From assembly GCF_000092645.1 (NCBI RefSeq), contig NC_014165.1:1674001-1738000 (forward strand): 64,000 nt of DNA, read 5' to 3'. Origin of the DNA: Thermobispora bispora DSM 43833. GTDB lineage: Bacteria; Actinomycetota; Actinomycetes; Streptosporangiales; Streptosporangiaceae. Every line of letters starts with the position of its first letter. Position 1 is the stretch's first letter. Under the pieces are notes generated by a model. It saw only the letters and a program-made list of their open reading frames with translations, was not told the DNA's origin and made no database searches. The position numbers and the translations under genes are program-made. Positions 10,271 through 21,823 of the stretch are shown here, in pieces.

Positions 10271-10291
10271 ATCGGCTGAGCCGATAATCGG
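10271..10291. promoter_or_regulatory. Overlapping palindromes upstream of the TIR gene
   Basis: ATCGGCT-G-AGCCGAT (10271-10285, 7-bp arms) overlaps CCGAT-A-ATCGG (10281-10291), giving three half-sites of ATCGG or its complement in 21 bases, 45 bases before the TIR start codon. It looks like an operator for a dimeric repressor. No partner protein can be named. Confidence 0.35.
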
Positions 10292-10441
10292 AGGTTGCGG
10301 ACGTGGCGGTGGCCGGATTCCGGGTGTCCTGGTTCGTCTCGCATGGCCGGACCGGCGCCGATGGCCTAGCGAGGCATGGCTGCTCCGGCGGCCGATCCGC
10401 CGCGTTGATCGTTGTACCCGGTCGTGTCCGCGTCCGCCGGC

Positions 10442-11266
10442 TCAGGCGCGTGGGAGCGCGTCGGCGAGGGACTTCGCCTCGGCCACGATGGCAAGGAGGG
10501 GCTCGATCAGGGCGGGAGCCGCGGCGATGAAGCTCCTGGCCTCGGGCGGGGCGTCCACGTCCGCCTCGAAGGGCCCACCGTCAAGCCCGCGGATCTCCAG
10601 CCCGGCCTCCTGGGCGATCAGCGCCCCGGCGGGCAGGTCCAAGGCCTCGGCCTGGTAGCCGATCATGCCGTCGATGTCGCCCCGGGCGAGCATCGCCCAG
10701 CTCAACAGCGGGGCCCAGAGCTGGAGCACGCGGCGGGCGCGCAGCTCCATGGTCATCTTGAGCGCTCTGACCTGAGAGTCCTGCCGGGGCACCCCGTGGC
10801 CCTGCGTCCAGGCGAGCACCGGGCCGTGCGGCAGGTCACGGCGGGGCGGACCGGTCAGCGGTCCGGTGGGCCCGAGCGCCCCCGCGTCGCGCACCGCCGA
10901 CCAGGTGTGCCCGCGGACGGGATCATGGACCACTCCCACCACCGGGCGCCCGCCACGGCACAGCGCCAGCCCCACCACGTACGCGTGGAGGCCGATCGCG
11001 ATGTTGTTCGTGCCGTCCAACGGATCGATGAGCCACGTCCACTCACCACTGCCGTGCACGCCCGACTCCTCAGCGATCACCCGATGGGTGGGGAACGCGC
11101 CGAGCACCCGGTTGATGAGGACCGCCTCGATGGCCAGGTCGAGGTCGGTGACCACGTCGCCGGAGTCGCCCTTCGGCCGGACGCGTAGGCGGCCCGCTGA
11201 CTCGCGCAGCATCGCCCCCGCGGCCTCCGCCGCCTCTATGGCTACCCTTCGCGCGTACTTCCACAG
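10442..11266 (-). CDS. Inositol monophosphatase family phosphatase
   Basis: About 274 residues of the Mg-dependent, Li-sensitive phosphatase family (inositol monophosphatase, fructose bisphosphatase, CysQ). Family signatures are present: GDVVTDLDLAIE, EES, the metal-binding WLIDPLDGTNN, and a C-terminal AEALDLPAGALIAQEAG where the usual WDxAAG is relaxed. The substrate could be an inositol phosphate, a nucleotide such as PAP, or another sugar phosphate. The start is unusual: CTG at 11266 is preceded by GAGGAGA at good distance, and no ATG, GTG or TTG lies in a sensible place. The frame is also open upstream into the last part of the cupin-like gene, so the two are fused in the present sequence. 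Confidence 0.78.
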   Translation of the reverse strand: MWKYARRVAIEAAEAAGAMLRESAGRLRVRPKGDSGDVVTDLDLAIEAVLINRVLGAFPTHRVIAEESGVHGSGEWTWLIDPLDGTNNIAIGLHAYVVGLALCRGGRPVVGVVHDPVRGHTWSAVRDAGALGPTGPLTGPPRRDLPHGPVLAWTQGHGVPRQDSQVRALKMTMELRARRVLQLWAPLLSWAMLARGDIDGMIGYQAEALDLPAGALIAQEAGLEIRGLDGGPFEADVDAPPEARSFIAAAPALIEPLLAIVAEAKSLADALPRA

Positions 11267-11885
11267 GTGTCTCCTCGCGAGTCTGGCGGCGCGGGCGGTC
11301 TCCGCGGCATCGCAGCGCTCACGACGGACCCGGTGCGGGGGAGTGGTGATCGGGCCGAGCGACAGGTCGCGGTGACCGGGAATCTGCCGGCCGAGCGCCA
11401 CCGTGGCGGCCTCGCCTCCCTCCGGGGCGAGGCTGATATGAAACAGGCCGGCGCCAGTAGGTCTGACCTGGGCCGAACCGCTCTTCGCGCACGGTAGCGT
11501 ACCTGACCGTCCTCTCGGTTGGCTGGATGACATCCCAGTCCGCCGCCGAGACGACCTCGAATACGCGGTGGGTGGGATCCGGTGTCTCGTCGATCACGGA
11601 GATGTGGACGTTGGCCACTCGTCCGTAGAGGACGTGGCTGACCAGCTCCCAGCTGTGGCAGTGCACCGGCGACGTTGTGACGCGCGCGCTCCTGATCCGC
11701 TGCGACCAGATGTGCACGCAGACTCCATCGCCTCCGGCGCGCTCCAGCGGCAGGCAGAGGAAGCCCAGCGGATGCCGGACGGCGGTCACGCCGGTGCGGC
11801 CGGCCGCGATGTCGCCGAGCACGTCCAGTGCCCACTCGCGTACCTGTCCACCGGCGATGAGCCCGGCCACTTCGTCGTAGGTCAT
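11267..11885 (-). pseudogene. Cupin-like hypothetical protein, frameshifted
   Basis: From ATG 11885 the frame gives a plausible globular protein (HPLGFLCLPLERAGGDGVCVHIW, SPVHCHSWELVSHVLYGRV) to FGPGQTYW and then degenerates into Arg/Gly/Pro. The expected continuation ([48 protein letters not shown]) is encoded in another frame from about 11460 down to 11270. HCHSW and the small beta-rich pattern suggest a cupin-type barrel; the function is unknown. One extra base or two missing bases near 11455-11468 explain the break. The second half runs in frame straight into the phosphatase gene with no stop. Its start overlaps the upstream stop by ATGA, so the genes form an operon. Confidence 0.65.
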
Positions 11886-12463
11886 GGCGCGTACGGATTC
11901 TTGGCGCGGACCGCTTTCTTGATCACGTCCACGACGTCTCGATCGGTGAAGGACCGGGGCAGGGGCAGGTCGATCCGGTCGAAGAGCTTGCGGACCTCTT
12001 CGACCGTGGGCTCCTCGCTGAGCGGGACGGCCCTATATCGCTCGATCGGCACCTGGCGGGCCTGCTGGAAGCTGGTGCGCAGCTCGGTGAGGCAGCTCTC
12101 GTAATAGAAGCTCTTCGTGTAAGCGATCATGGCCCGGTCCGGGCTTTCCACCGTGACGATCACCGCACGGCTGGACAGATCCCAGCGGAAGGTGGTCATC
12201 ACGGAGGAGAGCCCCACGCCGATGTCGAGCAGGCCGTACCGCTGCCGGTACCAGAAGGCGGCGAGAACGGTGGCGAACGACTCCTTCCTCGTCCGCTCAG
12301 TCGTCCACACCTCGCCCGTGTCGTCGGGCAGATCCGACAGCGAGCGCCGGTAGTGGGCGTAGGCCTCGCAGACCTCCTCGTTCGTGGGATCGATGATCTC
12401 GACGCGCAGGGTGATGGGGCGCTTATCCTGCCGGGCCGCCGCGACGATCTCCGGTATGGTCAC
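11882..12463 (-). CDS. Soluble C-terminal half of a two-TM membrane protein (frame-split)
   Basis: 193 residues from GTG 12463, which overlaps the previous stop as GTGA. It begins TIPEIVAAARQDKRPITLRV, EIIDPTNEEVCEAYAHYRRS and has no recognised domain. The upstream gene ends in TTYWAFKGG, after which the other frame reads GTGTYLRAVTIPEI; joined, these give a continuous YWAFKGGTGTYLRAVTIPE segment, so both pieces appear to be one ancestral protein cut at a run of eight Gs. EIIDP and the YAHYR pattern suggest a nucleotide- or ligand-binding fold such as SLOG or TIR, but this is a guess. It overlaps the cupin-like gene by four bases. Confidence 0.6.
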   Translation of the reverse strand: MTIPEIVAAARQDKRPITLRVEIIDPTNEEVCEAYAHYRRSLSDLPDDTGEVWTTERTRKESFATVLAAFWYRQRYGLLDIGVGLSSVMTTFRWDLSSRAVIVTVESPDRAMIAYTKSFYYESCLTELRTSFQQARQVPIERYRAVPLSEEPTVEEVRKLFDRIDLPLPRSFTDRDVVDVIKKAVRAKNPYAP

Positions 12464-12915
12464 CGCGCGCAGATAGGTGCCGGTGCCCCCCCCTTGAACG
12501 CCCAGTAGGTCGTGCCCCGCCGTGCCTCCGCGTGCGCCTGGGCGATCTCCTTTCTGCTGGTGAGGATTCGCACGACCGACATGTCCTCGAGCGTTCGCTG
12601 GGCCCGGGTCAGCACCTGCTCGAGCTCGTCCAGGCGGTTCAGCTGGAGCTTGGCCAGCGCGTCGGACGTCCGCTGCATCGCCAGCTCTACCGGCTCCTGC
12701 CGTACGCGGTCGCGCAGCAATGTGGTCGTGACCAGCGCGAGCACGGCGAGGGTGGCGCCGCTGACCAGCTGGGAGCGGGTATCGTCGGCGATGACGTTGT
12801 CGGGCAACAAGCCGAGTACGGCAACGGCGACGGCGAGTATCAGGGCGATTGCGCCGTCGATGTTCTTGACCGCCCAGTTCACGGAACGCTGGACGGTCTC
12901 TCTAAACCTCGCCAT
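12460..12915 (-). CDS. Membrane N-terminal half with two TM segments (frame-split partner)
   Basis: 151 residues from ATG 12915 (an ATG at 12942 is the alternative). Two membrane segments are visible: GAIALILAVAVAVLGLLPD and LVSGATLAVLALVTTTLL, followed by a charged helix (RVRQEPVELAMQRTSDALAK). It ends WAFKGGAPAPICAR in a frame that departs from the expected sequence at the G8 run (12486-12493, read as C on the plus strand). The zero-frame codons there spell G GGG GGG, the form of a -1 slippery heptamer, so the ribosome could reach the downstream 193-residue part and make one membrane-anchored protein. First gene of the minus-strand operon that runs to the phosphatase. Confidence 0.6.
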   Translation of the reverse strand: MARFRETVQRSVNWAVKNIDGAIALILAVAVAVLGLLPDNVIADDTRSQLVSGATLAVLALVTTTLLRDRVRQEPVELAMQRTSDALAKLQLNRLDELEQVLTRAQRTLEDMSVVRILTSRKEIAQAHAEARRGTTYWAFKGGAPAPICAR

Positions 12916-13089
12916 ATATTCAGCCCCACATCGAGTGATCACCCCGTCCGAGATCGTAACCGAGCGGTTAACTCTGGAAAAGGTCGAGTCAAGACGGGGA
13001 GGCCGTCAGCCGTTCCGAAAATGTCCGGCGGGGGACGTAGGTTAGACAGACGTGGCCGTCCGGGTCGGCGACGCGAGGAGTGGTGAGCG

Positions 13090-15198
13090 ATGGGATCTCT
13101 GATCGAGCTGCCGCGGAAGGACGGGCGGTTCCAGGTCGTCACCGACATGACCCCGTCCGGTGATCAGCCCGCGGCGATCGCGGAGCTGGAACGCCGGATC
13201 AAGGCCGGCGAAAAGGACATCGTTCTGCTCGGTGCGACCGGGACCGGAAAGACCGCGACCATCGCCTGGCTCATCGAGCGGGTGCAGCGCCCGACCCTGG
13301 TCATTGAGCCGAACAAGACGCTCGCCGCGCAGTTCGCCAACGAGCTGCGCACCATGCTCCCGCACAACGCGGTCGAGTACTTCGTCTCGTACTACGACTA
13401 CTACCAGCCCGAGGCGTACGTCCCGCAGACCGACACCTACATCGAGAAGGACTCCTCGATCAACGAGGAGGTGGAGCGGCTGCGGCACTCGGCGACCTGG
13501 TCGCTCATCTCCCGCCGGGACGTGGTCGTGGTCGCCTCGGTCTCCTGCATCTACGGCCTGGGTACGCCCGAGGAGTACGCCAACCGGATGCTCCGGCTCA
13601 AGGTCGGCCAGGAGATCGACCGCGACCAGCTGCTGCGCAGGCTCGTCGACATGCAGTACACCCGGAACGACGTCTCGTTCACCCGCGGCACGTTCCGGGT
13701 GCGCGGGGACACGATCGAGGTCATCCCCGTCTACCAGGAGCTCGCCGTCCGGATCGAGATGTTCGGTGACGAGATCGAGCGGCTCTGCACCCTGCACCCG
13801 CTCACCGGCGAGGTGCTCGGGGAGGACGACGAGGTGCCGATCCTGCCCGCGTCGCACTACGTCGCCGGCCCGGAGCGCATGGAGCGGGCGATCGCGTCGA
13901 TCGAGGCGGAGCTCGCCGAGCGGCTCGCCGAGCTGGAGCGGCAGGGCAAGCTGCTCGAGGCGCAGCGCCTGCGCATGCGCACGACCTACGACATCGAGAT
14001 GATGCGGCAGATCGGCACGTGCTCCGGCATCGAGAACTACTCCCGGCACATCGACGGCCGGCCGCCGGGCAGCCCGCCGCACACCCTGCTCGACTACTTC
14101 CCCGAGGACTTCCTGCTCGTCCTGGACGAGTCGCACCAGACCGTGCCGCAGATCGGCGCGATGTACGAGGGCGACGCCTCGCGGAAGCGGACCCTGGTCG
14201 AGCACGGCTTCCGCCTCCCGTCCGCGCTCGACAACCGCCCGCTGAAGTGGGAGGAGTTCCTCGAGCGCATCGGCCAGACCGTTTACCTGTCGGCCACGCC
14301 CGGGCCGTACGAGATGTCGCGCTGCCAGGGCGACGTGGTCGAGCTGGTCATCCGCCCGACCGGCCTGGTGGACCCGGAGATCGTGGTCAAGCCCACCAAG
14401 GGGCAGATCGACGATCTCATGGAGGAGATCCGGGTGCGGGCGGAGCGCGGCGAGCGGGTGCTCGTCACCACGCTCACCAAGAAGATGGCCGAGGACCTCA
14501 CCGACTACCTGCTGGAGAACGGCATCCGGGTCCGGTACCTGCACAGCGAGGTGGACACGCTGCGCCGGATCGAGCTGCTCCGCGAGCTCCGGCAGGGCGA
14601 CTACGACGTGCTCGTCGGCATCAACCTGCTCCGCGAGGGTCTCGACCTGCCCGAGGTCTCGCTCGTCTCCATCCTCGACGCGGACAAGGAAGGGTTCCTG
14701 CGGTCGGAGACCTCGCTGATCCAGATGATCGGCCGGGCCGCGCGGCACGTCTCCGGCCAGGTGCACATGTACGCGGACAAGATCACGCCCGCCATGCAGC
14801 GGGCGATCGACGAGACCAACCGCCGCCGCGCCAAGCAGCTCGCCTACAACAAGGCCCACGGCATCGACCCCAAGCCGCTGCGGAAGAAGATCGCCGACAT
14901 CCTGGACACCCTGGTCCGGGAGGACGCCGACACCGCCCAGCTGCTCGGCAACGGGCGCCAGCAGGCGCGGGGCAAGGCGCCGGTGCCCGGGGTCCTCTCC
15001 CAGACGCCGGGGAAGCACGCCAAGGAGATCGTCGGCGAGATGCCGCGGGAGCAGCTCGAGGCGCTGATCGAGTCGCTCACCGAGCAGATGCGGGCCGCCG
15101 CCGCCGACCTCCAGTTCGAGCTCGCCGCCCGGCTCCGCGACGAGATCAAGGAGCTCAAGCGGGAGCTGCGCGACATGCGCGAGGCCGGGGTGCGGTAA
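13090..15198 (+). CDS. uvrB: Excinuclease ABC subunit B
   Basis: A 702-residue DNA damage-recognition helicase of nucleotide excision repair. Walker A is GATGTGKT (about residues 46-53). The beta-hairpin that holds DNA follows it ([20 protein letters not shown]), the DEAD-like box is LVLDESHQT, helicase motif VI is QMIGRAARH, and the C-terminal UVR domain that binds UvrC is at about 655-690 ([19 protein letters not shown]). Length and motifs are normal. UvrB receives damaged DNA from UvrA and recruits UvrC. ATG at 13090 is preceded by GAGGAGTGGTGAGCG. It resumes the core block interrupted by the 4.6-12.9 kb island. Confidence 0.97.
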   Translation: MGSLIELPRKDGRFQVVTDMTPSGDQPAAIAELERRIKAGEKDIVLLGATGTGKTATIAWLIERVQRPTLVIEPNKTLAAQFANELRTMLPHNAVEYFVSYYDYYQPEAYVPQTDTYIEKDSSINEEVERLRHSATWSLISRRDVVVVASVSCIYGLGTPEEYANRMLRLKVGQEIDRDQLLRRLVDMQYTRNDVSFTRGTFRVRGDTIEVIPVYQELAVRIEMFGDEIERLCTLHPLTGEVLGEDDEVPILPASHYVAGPERMERAIASIEAELAERLAELERQGKLLEAQRLRMRTTYDIEMMRQIGTCSGIENYSRHIDGRPPGSPPHTLLDYFPEDFLLVLDESHQTVPQIGAMYEGDASRKRTLVEHGFRLPSALDNRPLKWEEFLERIGQTVYLSATPGPYEMSRCQGDVVELVIRPTGLVDPEIVVKPTKGQIDDLMEEIRVRAERGERVLVTTLTKKMAEDLTDYLLENGIRVRYLHSEVDTLRRIELLRELRQGDYDVLVGINLLREGLDLPEVSLVSILDADKEGFLRSETSLIQMIGRAARHVSGQVHMYADKITPAMQRAIDETNRRRAKQLAYNKAHGIDPKPLRKKIADILDTLVREDADTAQLLGNGRQQARGKAPVPGVLSQTPGKHAKEIVGEMPREQLEALIESLTEQMRAAAADLQFELAARLRDEIKELKRELRDMREAGVR

Positions 15199-15485
15199 CC
15201 CACCGGCGCCGAGAACGGGTCCCGCGAGCGGACCGCCGTCCGGCGTGCCGCGCCGCGGGCGACCCGGAGCCGACCCGTGTGCCCAGGGAGTCGACCGCGT
15301 GCTCACGGAGCGCTGCGGCGCGAGAGGAAGGCGTCGGCGACCGCAGAGCCGACCTGCGCCCACGGCGTGATCTCGTGCCCGGTACGTCTTCGGCTCCCTC
15401 GCCAGGCCGGCCGCCGGGCGTGTCGTCGCCCCACCCCGGCGGGGCCGTAAGGGACCCCGCGGTACCCCGGCAATCGCGAAGGGCG

Positions 15486-18175
<2,690 letters not shown>

Positions 18176-18176
<1 letters not shown>

Positions 18177-18811
18177 TGGCGGAGCACATGGACGAGGTGG
18201 AGCAGGTCGCCGACGCCGCCGAGTCGTGGGAGGTCGTCGCGACCAAGGAGTGGTTCTCCGGGCGGGTCATCTCGCTGCGCACCGACACGGTGGTGATGCC
18301 GGGCGGGGTGACGGCGGACCGCGACTACGTCGTCCACCCCGGCTCGGTGGGGGTGGTCGCGCTCGACGATCGGAACCGGGTGCTGCTGATCCGCCAGTAC
18401 CGCCACCCGGCCCGCCGCCTGCTCTGGGAGCTCCCCGCCGGCATCCGGGACGTCCCCGGTGAGCACCCGGTGGACTGCGCGGCGCGCGAGCTCGCCGAGG
18501 AGGCGGGCTACCGGGCGCGCACCTGGCACACCCTCGTGGACATCCTCACCTCGCCGGGGATGTGCGACGAGCGCATCCGGATCTTCCTCGCCCGGGACGT
18601 GGAGCCGATCCCGGAGGAGGGCAACTCCTTCGTCCGGGAGCACGAGGAGGCCGACATGCCGGTGGTGTGGGTCCCGCTGGAGGAGGCCGTCCGGAAGGTG
18701 TTCACCGGAAAGATCCACAATTCTCCCGCGGTCGCGGGTATCCTCGCCGCATACGTCGCTTCCGCCGACGGATTCAAGGGACTGCGTCCCGCCGACGCGC
18801 CGGAAGCCTGA
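18176..18811 (+). CDS. NUDIX hydrolase, ADP-ribose pyrophosphatase type
   Basis: A 211-residue NUDIX enzyme. The Nudix box reads ELPAGIRDVPGE then CAARELAEEAGY, with one extra residue between the first Gly and Glu as in many actinobacterial NudF-type proteins. LLIRQYRHP and TSPGMCDERIRIFLARD are typical of the ADP-ribose pyrophosphatase group, which splits ADP-ribose and related sugar nucleotides. Its ATG shares a base with the pyrG stop (TGATG). It is followed 23 bases later by xerD. Confidence 0.85.
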
Positions 18812-18834
18812 GGTCCCTGCGGTGACGGAGAGCC

Positions 18835-19776
18835 GTGCTGACCGAGCCTGAGGCGGTGCTGTCGAGCTACCTGAACCACCTCGCGGTGGAGCGAGGGCTG
18901 TCCGCCAACACGGTCGCGTCCTACCGCCGCGACCTGCGCCGGTACCTCGACCACCTCAAGGCGCGGGGTCTCCGCACGCTCGCCGAGGTCCGCGAGGACG
19001 ACGTGGCCGCGTTCCTCACCGCGCTGCGCGAGGGGGACGCCGACCACCCGGCGCTGGTGGCGAGCTCGGCGGCGCGGGCCTTCTCCGCGGTGCGCGGCCT
19101 GCACCGGTTCGCGCTCCGCGAGGGCCTGACCCGGCACGACCCCGCGCACGCCATCCGGCCTCCTCGGCAGCTGCGCCGCCTGCCCAAGGCGATCAGCGTC
19201 GAGGAGGTGGAGCGGCTGATCGCCGCGTGCGGCCCGGACGGCTCCCCGCTCACCCTGCGCAACCGGGCGCTGCTCGAGCTGCTGTACGGCACGGGCGCCC
19301 GGATCTCGGAGGCGGTCGGCCTCGCCGTGGACGACGTGACGACCGGCGCGCCGACTGATCCGGCGCGGGACCAGGTACGGCTGCGCGGCAAGGGCGGCCG
19401 GACGAGGATCGTCCCGCTCGGCCGGTACGCCCGGCAGGCGCTCGACGCCTACCTGGTCCGGGCGAGGCCGCAGCTCGCCGCGCAGGGCCGGGGGACGTCG
19501 GCGCTCTTCCTCAACGCGCGCGGCGGCCGGCTCACCCGGCAGGGGGCGTGGGAGGTGCTCCAGGCCGCGGCGGAGCGGGCCGGGCTGTCCGGGGTCTCCC
19601 CGCACATGCTGCGCCACTCGTTCGCGACCCATCTCCTCGACGGCGGAGCCGACGTCCGGGTCGTCCAGGAGCTGCTCGGCCACGCCTCGGTGGCCACGAC
19701 CCAGGTGTACACGCTGGTGACGGTCGACCGGCTCCGGGAGGTGTACGCGGCTGCCCATCCCCGGGCACGGGGTTGA
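18835..19776 (+). CDS. xerD: Tyrosine recombinase XerD
   Basis: 313 residues. The N-terminal SAM-like core-binding domain is about residues 5-95 ([20 protein letters not shown]). The catalytic domain carries the family residues: Arg in GTGARISEA, Lys in [30 protein letters not shown] (H-x-x-R), the later His in [11 protein letters not shown] and nucleophile Tyr in TQVYTLV. It resolves chromosome dimers at dif with XerC. GTG start at 18835. The position next to parA and scpAB is the standard actinobacterial segregation cluster, and the length is normal, so this is not an integrase of a mobile element. Confidence 0.93.
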   Translation: MLTEPEAVLSSYLNHLAVERGLSANTVASYRRDLRRYLDHLKARGLRTLAEVREDDVAAFLTALREGDADHPALVASSAARAFSAVRGLHRFALREGLTRHDPAHAIRPPRQLRRLPKAISVEEVERLIAACGPDGSPLTLRNRALLELLYGTGARISEAVGLAVDDVTTGAPTDPARDQVRLRGKGGRTRIVPLGRYARQALDAYLVRARPQLAAQGRGTSALFLNARGGRLTRQGAWEVLQAAAERAGLSGVSPHMLRHSFATHLLDGGADVRVVQELLGHASVATTQVYTLVTVDRLREVYAAAHPRARG

Positions 19777-19900
19777 TGGCCTCCGGTTGGCTGGGAGATC
19801 CTTTCCTGGATTATCGTGCCCTTGGCGCGCCGCCTTGCTGCACACGTGTCGACCCTTTACATTCGATCGGGTTCGAGGCCGTCAGGGAGGACCAGATAAG

Positions 19901-20797
19901 GTGACTGCGACCACAGAGGCGACGTGGAACGCGGGTATTCCCGGCGGTGCGATCGGGCCAACCGGCCGTCCTCGTCCGGTGTTCCCGGAGCCGACACCCC
20001 CGGAGAAGCACGGTCCGGCGCGTGTCGTCGCCATGGTGAACCAAAAGGGCGGGGTCGGCAAGACGACCACCACCATCAACCTGGGCGCGGCGCTGGCCGA
20101 GGTCGGCCAGAAGGTGCTGCTCGTCGACTTCGATCCGCAGGGCGCGCTCTCCGTGGGGCTGGGCATCGACCCCCGCGTGCTCGAGACGACGATCTACGAC
20201 CTGGTGATGGAGGACCCGGACGTCACGGTGGAGGACGTCCTCCTCGACACCCCGGTCGAGAACATGCAGCTCCTGCCGAGCAACATCGACCTGTCCGGTG
20301 CGGAGATCCGGCTGGTCAACGAGGTGGCGAGGGAGTACGCCCTGCAGCGGGCCCTGCAGCCGCTCCTGCCGCACTACGACATCGTGCTGATCGACTGCCA
20401 GCCGTCGCTCGGCCTGCTCACCGTCAACGCGCTCGCCTGCGCGCACAGTGTGATCATCCCGCTGGAGTGCGAGTTCTTCGCGCTCCGCGGTGTGGCCCTG
20501 CTGATGGAGACGATCAGCAAGGTCCAGGAGCGCGTCAACAAGAACCTGCAGATCGACGGCCTGCTCGCGACGATGTACGACCCGCGCACCCTGCACGCGC
20601 GGGAGGTCCTTCAGACGATCATGCAGGGCTTCGGCGACAAGGTGTTCCACACCGTGATCAACCGGACGGTTCGCTTCCCTGACGCGACGCTCGCCGGAGA
20701 GCCGATCACCATCTTCGACCCCGGGTCGATGGGCGCCGCCGCCTACCGTGACCTCGCCCGGGAGCTGCTCGCCCGCTGGTCGTCCATGAACGGCTGA
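19901..20797 (+). CDS. ParA/Soj-type chromosome partitioning ATPase
   Basis: 298 residues. A disordered N-terminus of about 40 residues precedes the deviant Walker A motif MVNQKGGVGKTTTTINLGAA; FDPQGALSVGLG and VLIDCQPSLGLLTVNAL are the other ParA motifs. ParA ATPases bind DNA cooperatively and move ParB-bound cargo. This copy belongs to the scpAB cluster rather than the origin-proximal parAB pair, and no parB is seen next to it, so its partner is unclear. GTG at 19901 follows AGGGAGG. Confidence 0.9.
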   Translation: MTATTEATWNAGIPGGAIGPTGRPRPVFPEPTPPEKHGPARVVAMVNQKGGVGKTTTTINLGAALAEVGQKVLLVDFDPQGALSVGLGIDPRVLETTIYDLVMEDPDVTVEDVLLDTPVENMQLLPSNIDLSGAEIRLVNEVAREYALQRALQPLLPHYDIVLIDCQPSLGLLTVNALACAHSVIIPLECEFFALRGVALLMETISKVQERVNKNLQIDGLLATMYDPRTLHAREVLQTIMQGFGDKVFHTVINRTVRFPDATLAGEPITIFDPGSMGAAAYRDLARELLARWSSMNG

Positions 20798-20953
20798 TGG
20801 CGGGGTTTCCGGCAGGGCGTGCGGTGAGCACGGCCGGTGCGCCCGCCGGCGGTGCCGCCGCCCGGTCCCGCTGCGTCCCGGCCGGGACGCGGCCCGGCGC
20901 GTACAGGTCACGGGAGGCCCGCCGGTGACGCCACGCGTCGCGGAGGACGGCCC

Positions 20954-21823
20954 GTGGGCGTGACCCGGCAGCAGGAGGCGGAGCAGGAGCAGGGCCCCCA
21001 CGCCGGTTTCCAGGTGCACCTGGACGTCTTCGAAGGCCCGTTCGACCTGCTGCTCGCGCTCATCGCCAAGCACAAGCTCGACATCACCGAGGTCTCCCTC
21101 CACAAGGTCACCGACGAGTTCATCGCGTACATCCGCTCGCGCGGGCCGGAGTGGGACCTCGACCAGGCGAGCCACTTCCTGCTCGTCGCCGCCACCCTGC
21201 TTGACCTGAAGGCGGCGCGGCTGCTGCCCACGGGGGAGGTCGAGGACGAGGAGGACCTCGCCCTGCTCGAGGCCCGGGACCTGCTGTTCGCCCGGCTCCT
21301 GCAGTACCGGGCGTACAAGGAGGTCGCGAAGATCTTCGCCGAGCGGATGGCGGACGAGGCGCTGCGCTTCCCCCGCAGCGTGCCGATGGAGAAGCGGTTC
21401 GCCGACCTGCTCCCGGAGCTCGTGCTCGGCATCGGCCCCCAGGAGCTCGCCAAGATCGCCGCACGGGCCCTGACGCCGAAGGCCCCGCCCAAGGTCCCGG
21501 TCGAGCACATCTACCAGCCGCTCGCCAGCGTGCGCGAGCAGGCGTCTATCCTGATCGAACGGCTGCGGAGGGTCCAGCGGGCCACGTTCCGTGCGCTCAC
21601 CGCCGACTGCGCCGGGCTCCACGAGGTCGTCGCCCGGTTCCTGGCGGTCCTCGAGCTGTACAAGGAGGGCGCGGTCTCCTTCGACCAGGTCGAGCCGTTC
21701 GGCGACCTGTACATCACCTGGACGGGGACCGCGGACGGCGACATCACGATCGGCGACGACTACGGGTCGGGCAAGCCCGCCGGGGAGGGCGGCGCGCCCG
21801 AGCGGGCGGACGCCACGTCATGA
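20954..21823 (+). CDS. scpA: Segregation and condensation protein A
   Basis: 289-residue kleisin subunit of the SMC condensin complex. The N-terminal motif FQVHLDVFEGPFDLLLALI binds the SMC neck, and the C-terminal winged helix (LELYKEGAVSFDQVEPFGDL) binds the SMC cap. GTG at 20954 was chosen because GGAGG sits seven bases upstream; GTG at 20960 is an alternative. It ends overlapping scpB by ATGA, which suggests translational coupling. Confidence 0.93.
   Translation: MGVTRQQEAEQEQGPHAGFQVHLDVFEGPFDLLLALIAKHKLDITEVSLHKVTDEFIAYIRSRGPEWDLDQASHFLLVAATLLDLKAARLLPTGEVEDEEDLALLEARDLLFARLLQYRAYKEVAKIFAERMADEALRFPRSVPMEKRFADLLPELVLGIGPQELAKIAARALTPKAPPKVPVEHIYQPLASVREQASILIERLRRVQRATFRALTADCAGLHEVVARFLAVLELYKEGAVSFDQVEPFGDLYITWTGTADGDITIGDDYGSGKPAGEGGAPERADATS

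Noticed and set aside
18835-19776. Phage or island integrase for the accessory regions
   Set aside because: Length, motifs and position beside parA-scpAB mark it as the housekeeping XerD.
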